Assembly (NCBI GenBank): GCA_001600695.1
Contig: BCKQ01000005.1
Coordinates: 508,593-572,592, forward strand
DNA from: Ascoidea asiatica
Lineage: Eukaryota > Ascomycota > Saccharomycetes > Ascoideales > Ascoideaceae
Length of the DNA: 64,000 nt
Direction: 5' to 3'
In this document: in pieces, positions 59,444-64,000 of the stretch
Position numbering within the stretch: position 1 is the stretch's first letter
Layout of the letters: the number at the start of each line of letters is the position of its first letter
Notes under the pieces: model-generated
What the model was told of the DNA's origin: nothing
Seen by the model: the letters and a program-made list of their open reading frames with translations, nothing else
The model's database searches: none
Program-made: the position numbers and the translations under genes

Positions 59444-61603
59444 ATGGAGAACACAAATATTGATAATACCAAAAGTGTTGATTCTCTCAAAAGGGATAAT
59501 TCACATATTTTGAGCTCTATTTCAAATGATGAAAATAAACCAAAAAGATCAAATATCAAAAACGATCCCAATGAAATTCATATATCTTTTTCAAATGATG
59601 GATTAGAAACTAATAAACCGGATAGTATTACTAGTGATATTCTCGCTACTAAATCAATTCTGTCAGAAAATGTTCCTAGTTCAGATATGAAATCAACTGA
59701 AACAGATAATAAAAGTCAAAAAGGTGTAGCTCTTATTAAAAAAGAATTCATTATTGAAAATAAACAGATAGAAATAATTGATGATGATTTAATGGAAGGA
59801 AATGTAACTCACCCTATTGAAGATTCTAGAGATACAAGAAATTCAAATGATTCAGGAGATTCCAAAAGAGATAAAAAAAATAAAAAAAGAGATAAAAAAG
59901 ATAAAAAAGATAAAAACAAAGGTCAAAATAAAGCAAGAGATTTACGTCAACCAAAAGAATTAATGAAATTATGTAATTCATTAATTGATCCTGATAATGA
60001 TTTATTTCCTTGTAAATTCGGTCCTGAAAAATGTAGAAATGTTCATGATATTAATACTTATTTAATTTCAAAATTACCTGATATTGATGGTATGTGTCCA
60101 GTTTTTAAAGCTTTAGGGTATTGTCCATCTGGATTAAAATGTCGTTGGTTATCAAGTCATTTTGATAAAGAAAATAAAAAATTAATTAAAGATCTTAATA
60201 AATATGAAGAAATGAAAAAAATTAATTATGAAGTTAATAAAATAACAGCACAAACAAGAAATGATTTACAAAGAAGAAGATTTGATTTTAGTACATCACA
60301 GAAAATAATCACAAGTTTAGATAAAATTACAAAAGAAAATGATAAATTACATAAAAAAAATAATAAATTAAGAACAGAAGAAGAAAAACAAAAACTTGAA
60401 GATTTAACATTTAAAAAAAACAATGCTTTTGAATTTCATGAAACTAATTTTTCAACAGCTGAAAAAAAGAAATTAAATTATAAAAATGCAAAAATTGTTT
60501 CACCTTTAACAACTGTTGGTAATTTACCTTATAGAAGATTAATGAAAAATCTTTATGATGTTGATGTAACATATTCAGAAATGGCTTTAGCGTTACCTTT
60601 AATTCAAGGTTCTAATAGTGAATGGGCATTACCAAAATCTCATGTTTCAGAATATCCTGGATTTGGAGTTCAAATTGCAACAGCTAAATATTGGGAAGCT
60701 TGTAAAGCTTCTGAAGCAATTTATAAACTATTACCTAATGTTTCCGAAATTAATTTAAATTGTGGATGTCCTATAGATTTATTATATAGACAAGGAGCAG
60801 GTAGTGCATTAATGGATAATTCTGCAAGAATGATAAAAATTTTAAATGGTATGAATGCATGTTCAAATGATATTTCAATAACAGTTAAAATTCGTATGGG
60901 TATAAAAGATGATAAACCAATTGCAAAATCTTTAGTTGAAAGATTAATGAAAGAAACAAATGTTAAAGCAATTACATTACATGGTAGATCAAGACAACAA
61001 AGATATACAAAAGAAAGTAATTGGGATTATATTGCAGAAGTTGGTAAAGTTGTTAAAGAATTGAATGAAAAAAGAGAAGAAAATAAAGAATTAAGAGATA
61101 ATTCTAATACATTTTTTATTGGAAATGGAGATGTTTATAATTTTCAAGATTTTTATAAAATTAATGAAATGGAAGGAGTTGATAGTGTAATGATTGCAAG
61201 AGGAGCATTAATTAAACCATGGATATTTGAAGAAATTGATAATCAACAATATATTGATAAATCATCAAATGAAAGATTAGAAATTTTAAGAAATTATAGT
61301 AATTTTGCTTTAGAACATTGGGGATCAGATGAATATGGTGTTGGTTTATCAAGAAGATTTTTATGTGAATTTATTTCATTTTTTCATAGATATATACCAA
61401 TTGGGATTTTAGAAAGATTACCAAATAAATTAAATGAAAGACCACCAGCATGGAAGGGAAGAAATGAATTAGAAACATTATTAGGATCACCAGATTATAA
61501 AGATTGGATTAAAATTACAGAAATGTTTTTAGGACCTGTTAAAGATGATTTTGCATTTATTCCAAAACATAAAAGTAATTCATATTCTACAGAAAGAGAA
61601 TAA
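59444..61603 (+). CDS. DUS3: tRNA-dihydrouridine synthase (Dus3 type) with CCCH fingers
   Basis: 719 residues (yeast Dus3 is 668); modifies U47 of tRNA. A disordered Asp/Lys-rich N-terminus ends in a basic run (about 135-170). CCCH-type zinc-finger segments follow at about 175-245 (CNSLIDPDNDLFPCKFGPEKC, then MCPVFKALGYCPSGLKCRW). The Dus barrel is at about 345-690: KIVSPLTTVGNLPYRRLMKN, YSEMALALPL, GVQIATAKYWEACKASEAIY, the catalytic INLNCGCPIDLLYRQGAGSA, VKIRMGIKD, ITLHGRSRQQRYTK and FFIGNGDVYNFQDF. The start ATG at 59444 follows an A-rich leader. Together with DUS4 and SEI1 it recalls the YLR401C-YLR405W linkage. Confidence 0.95.
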   Translation: MENTNIDNTKSVDSLKRDNSHILSSISNDENKPKRSNIKNDPNEIHISFSNDGLETNKPDSITSDILATKSILSENVPSSDMKSTETDNKSQKGVALIKKEFIIENKQIEIIDDDLMEGNVTHPIEDSRDTRNSNDSGDSKRDKKNKKRDKKDKKDKNKGQNKARDLRQPKELMKLCNSLIDPDNDLFPCKFGPEKCRNVHDINTYLISKLPDIDGMCPVFKALGYCPSGLKCRWLSSHFDKENKKLIKDLNKYEEMKKINYEVNKITAQTRNDLQRRRFDFSTSQKIITSLDKITKENDKLHKKNNKLRTEEEKQKLEDLTFKKNNAFEFHETNFSTAEKKKLNYKNAKIVSPLTTVGNLPYRRLMKNLYDVDVTYSEMALALPLIQGSNSEWALPKSHVSEYPGFGVQIATAKYWEACKASEAIYKLLPNVSEINLNCGCPIDLLYRQGAGSALMDNSARMIKILNGMNACSNDISITVKIRMGIKDDKPIAKSLVERLMKETNVKAITLHGRSRQQRYTKESNWDYIAEVGKVVKELNEKREENKELRDNSNTFFIGNGDVYNFQDFYKINEMEGVDSVMIARGALIKPWIFEEIDNQQYIDKSSNERLEILRNYSNFALEHWGSDEYGVGLSRRFLCEFISFFHRYIPIGILERLPNKLNERPPAWKGRNELETLLGSPDYKDWIKITEMFLGPVKDDFAFIPKHKSNSYSTERE

Positions 61604-61710
61604 AATAAATAAGTAATTTCATATATGTTTTATTAATTTATAATTTATAATATATTATATATAATACATAAGATATAATATATAATTGTATGTATAAAAT
61701 ATGTTCGTAA

Positions 61711-62301
61711 TCACATTGATTTATAATCTTTTTGTAAATCAGTAGCTTTTTGTTTCAAAGATTTAATATCATTATCTTTTTTTTTAATCAATTCTCTCAA
61801 ATCATCAGCTAAAGAATTTGATTTTGAAGTTGATTTGATATCATTATTTGTAGTTTCGGGATGAAATCTATCAATTCCATTTGCTTTTAATTGATCTTTA
61901 GTTAAAATCAATTCAGCAACTAAAGAATAAGTTCTATTTAAAATTAGAGTTAAAAATAATGAAAATCCACAAAGGTATAAATTTCTTTGAGCATAAAATT
62001 TTCTTGCTTGCATTTCAGGTCTATGATAACTTGTATGAATATTTAAATCATTATCATTAGAATTTGAATTATAAATTTCATTATTAATTGAAGATACTTT
62101 ATTTAAAGCATCAACAAATAGAAGTAAAATAAAACCCATAATACATTTCAAAGCAATTTGAAATTGTTGAGATTGAAAAGGTTTATTAATTGTTTTTAAT
62201 AATGGTCTTCTAATTTTACTTGGTAATGGTAAAGATAATAAGGTAAATAAAACCATTTCAGTAATTAATATAGCAAATACTAAGTTATAATATAAAGCCA
62301 T
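61711..62301 (-). CDS. BAP31-like ER membrane protein (Yet family)
   Basis: 196 residues. Membrane segments are at about 4-24 (YYNLVFAILITEMVLFTLL), 48-66 (IALKCIMGFILLLFVDAL) and 108-130 (LYLCGFSLFLTLILNRTYSL). A C-terminal coiled coil (about 165-196) contains DDLRELIKKKDNDIKSLKQK. The KFYAQRNLYLCGFSLFLTLILNR segment is the Bap31/Yet signature. These proteins bind the Sec63 translocon or affect ER export. Yeast has YET1, YET2 and YET3; I cannot choose among them. A C-terminal KKXX retrieval signal is not visible (it ends YKSM). Confidence 0.9.
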   Translation of the reverse strand: MALYYNLVFAILITEMVLFTLLSLPLPSKIRRPLLKTINKPFQSQQFQIALKCIMGFILLLFVDALNKVSSINNEIYNSNSNDNDLNIHTSYHRPEMQARKFYAQRNLYLCGFSLFLTLILNRTYSLVAELILTKDQLKANGIDRFHPETTNNDIKSTSKSNSLADDLRELIKKKDNDIKSLKQKATDLQKDYKSM

Positions 62302-63166
62302 TTTGATTGATTAAGAATATTTATAATACAGTTAGTTTAATTTAAGTTAAAGGGATAATTGAATTGGGTTGAATTGAGCTAAATTGAAATTGAAATTGAA
62401 ATTGAATTTAATTGAAATTAATTGAGTATCTTTGTTTGAATATATAAATATTTCAAAGAATCAAAAATACCAAGAAGTAAAGAGATAAAGAGATATGAAA
62501 AAGAATTGAAATGATTAATTGAAATAATGTTCTTTTTAAATCAAATATTCAAAGACATCTTCAATTGCGATAGCTTCTATCCCAAGTGTCAAGAAATTAA
62601 AGCAATAATAGTAAATAGAGTGAGTGATTCTGTCTGCAGTAGTGAAAATAGATCTGAAATTAACTCGCATCTCCAAGATTTTGCAAATTCTCCTTTTCAG
62701 CTGCTCGGTAATTGCTCCTCTTTCCGAAGAAAAAGCTTCCGGATGGAAATCAAGGATCAGGACACAAAAAAGCGGAAAGCTTCCTGCTTCCGGATAAAAC
62801 AAAACAGCGGCACGTGAATAAAAGTGCCACAAATGTGGATCTTTTACAGTCAGCTGATATCTTTGAGTCCCGATTTGAGGATTTTTGTTTAAATGCAACA
62901 TCATACACAGTTATGTGTGTCCATTTATATGGGTTTTCTTGGAAAGAAACAACAAAACAATGACGCCCGAGGTTTGTTGAGTTTAGCGCTGAAAGAATCT
63001 TTCAAGTGTTTGAAAGAGTGAATCTGAGTGATTACCTGAAAAGAGATGTTTATACTACATTATTATTTATTATAAAAAAAATATTATATAATTATATTTG
63101 TTTTAAAACCTTTCTGTTGACCAAATATATATTAGTTCTGCAAAAGAAAAGAATTAATAGAATTGC
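62302..63166. promoter_or_regulatory. Divergent promoter region YET/SEI1
   Basis: 865 bases. An AAATTG hexamer repeat lies at about 62381-62410. A GC-richer island (62560-62960) holds two copies of GCTTCCGGAT (62735-62744, 62786-62795) and a CACGTG at 62811-62816. Frames of 96 and 122 codons are open on opposite strands of this island; neither looks like a conserved protein. Confidence 0.5.
62811..62816. promoter_or_regulatory. CACGTG E-box
   Basis: GGCACGTGA in the GC-rich island between YET and SEI1, 16 bases after the second GCTTCCGGAT copy. Confidence 0.4.
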
Positions 63167-64000
63167 ATGAAGATAACTGCATTCAAATTCACAATGATCA
63201 TATTCAATTATCAGTTTCCCTTTAAAATCACAAGAGCCTATCTTTACACAACCATCATAATCATTTCTTTAATATTATTTATATTTCCTTGGTCTTTCTT
63301 TATCTTCAATAAGTTTTATAATATTTTATTACCAATACCGAAGATTGTTTTACCATTAACTTTCAATTATGAACATTATCACTTACAGAAATCACCATTT
63401 GTAATTTTAAATTTATCCACCAATGAATTATTAAATCTTATTACATTCAGTTTAAATTACGATATTTATTTAAATTTTCAAGCTTTTTGTAATCCAATTT
63501 TTTCAAATACCAATTCACTTTATAGCCAATTGATTTATAATCCTTCAATGTTTAAATTTTCAATATTAAATAATGATCTTGTAAAAGATTTATTAATCAA
63601 TTATTATGATAATATAAATAACAATTCAATCAATAATGATCATAATTGGCCATTAACTTCTTTTTTATCAAATTCAAAAAAAAAATATGATATTTATTTT
63701 AATAAAAATGAAATTGTTTTATCTTTAATTCATAGTATTTTGTTGACTTGTTCTTCTACAAAATCTTCAATGTCAATTCAAAATAATAACAATAATATTA
63801 ATAATAACAATAATAATAATATAATATTAAAGTTAATTCCCCCAATTTTTACTTACATAATACCTCCAATAATTTATGATAATTTTTTATTCAATTCAAA
63901 TGAAAATAATTTTAATAATATATATAATATAAATATTTTGAAAAATTTCAAATTCAATTTAAATAATTTGAATATGCTTAAAAATTCTTCAATTTTAATT
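63167..64000 (+). CDS. SEI1: Seipin homologue, N-terminal part (cut by the window end)
   Basis: Open from ATG at 63167 to the last base (278 codons, no stop). Residues 25-55 form a transmembrane segment (TTIIIISLILFIFPWSFFIF). It is followed by FYNILLPIPKIVLPLTFNYE, which parallels the yeast Sei1 pattern FY..LLP.....VPL.TFN. A segment SLNYDIYLNFQAFC resembles the start of the seipin lumenal beta-sandwich. Asn-rich insertions interrupt the domain. Seipin sits at ER-lipid droplet contacts and controls droplet formation. Sequence similarity alone is modest. Support comes from neighbours: in S. cerevisiae SEI1 (YLR404W) lies between DUS3 (YLR401C) and DUS4 (YLR405W), both within 6-7 kb here. Confidence 0.6.
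   Translation, partial: MKITAFKFTMIIFNYQFPFKITRAYLYTTIIIISLILFIFPWSFFIFNKFYNILLPIPKIVLPLTFNYEHYHLQKSPFVILNLSTNELLNLITFSLNYDIYLNFQAFCNPIFSNTNSLYSQLIYNPSMFKFSILNNDLVKDLLINYYDNINNNSINNDHNWPLTSFLSNSKKKYDIYFNKNEIVLSLIHSILLTCSSTKSSMSIQNNNNNINNNNNNNIILKLIPPIFTYIIPPIIYDNFLFNSNENNFNNIYNINILKNFKFNLNNLNMLKNSSILI

Overview
The window is nuclear DNA of a budding yeast (subphylum Saccharomycotina). It is very AT-rich. Genes are compact and mostly intronless, and encode long Asn/Ser/Lys-rich linkers built from AAT/AAC-type codon runs. The four introns I can place have GTAAGT or GTATGT donors, and three of them have a perfect TACTAAC branch point. The CTG codon is rare, and the window does not by itself settle whether it is read as Leu or Ser. 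No rRNA, tRNA, CRISPR or intact transposon was recognised.

Layout, left to right: PSP1 (-); a 2.4 kb gene-poor gap; RAD30, DNA polymerase eta (+); an OLE1-type desaturase (-); RQC1 (-); IPI1 (+); an unrecognised Asn/Lys-rich protein (-); SIZ1-type SUMO ligase (+); STE14 with two introns (-); a possible tiny spliced ORF (+); a divergent RAS-like GTPase with an intron after codon 2 (-); a 2.6 kb gap; a SUN-family wall protein (-); a 2.3 kb gap; an unrecognised coiled-coil protein (-); GPI8 (-); ITC1 with an intron directly after its ATG (+); a 1.9 kb gap; a SAE3/SWI5 homologue (-); a TDG/MUG-type DNA glycosylase (+); two short tandem-repeat arrays; IRE1 (+); LRP1 (-); arginyl-tRNA synthetase (+); ERD1 (-); DUS4 (-); DUS3 (+); a YET/BAP31 protein (-); and the 5' part of a seipin gene, SEI1 (+), cut by the window end.

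Several neighbours match linkages I recall from Saccharomyces cerevisiae: SIZ1-STE14 (YDR409W-YDR410C, also convergent), SAE3-IRE1-LRP1 (YHR079C-A, YHR079C, YHR081W) and DUS3-SEI1-DUS4 (YLR401C, YLR404W, YLR405W). This supports the weaker calls SAE3 and SEI1. The glycosylase, absent from S. cerevisiae, sits inside the SAE3-IRE1 block. Functional themes are DNA damage and SUMO (RAD30, SIZ1, SAE3, TDG), ER and secretory functions (IRE1, GPI8, ERD1, YET, SEI1, STE14, OLE1), and RNA or ribosome work (IPI1, RQC1, LRP1, DUS3, DUS4, arginyl-tRNA synthetase).

The most unusual points are: (1) a Delta-9 desaturase whose third histidine box has Asn in place of its first His; (2) a farnesylatable RAS-like protein that has lost several residues needed for GTP hydrolysis and Mg2+ binding; (3) a one-gene arrangement for cytosolic and mitochondrial ArgRS with two in-frame ATGs and a start-stop uORF; (4) a TDG gene whose 3' end lies in a GC-rich patch next to an 11-bp tandem array; (5) Pol eta with a Glu/Lys-repeat insertion in the palm and SUMO-interaction-like motifs instead of a UBZ finger; (6) CACGTG sites in six separate intergenic regions. 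I found no clear novel multi-gene system.
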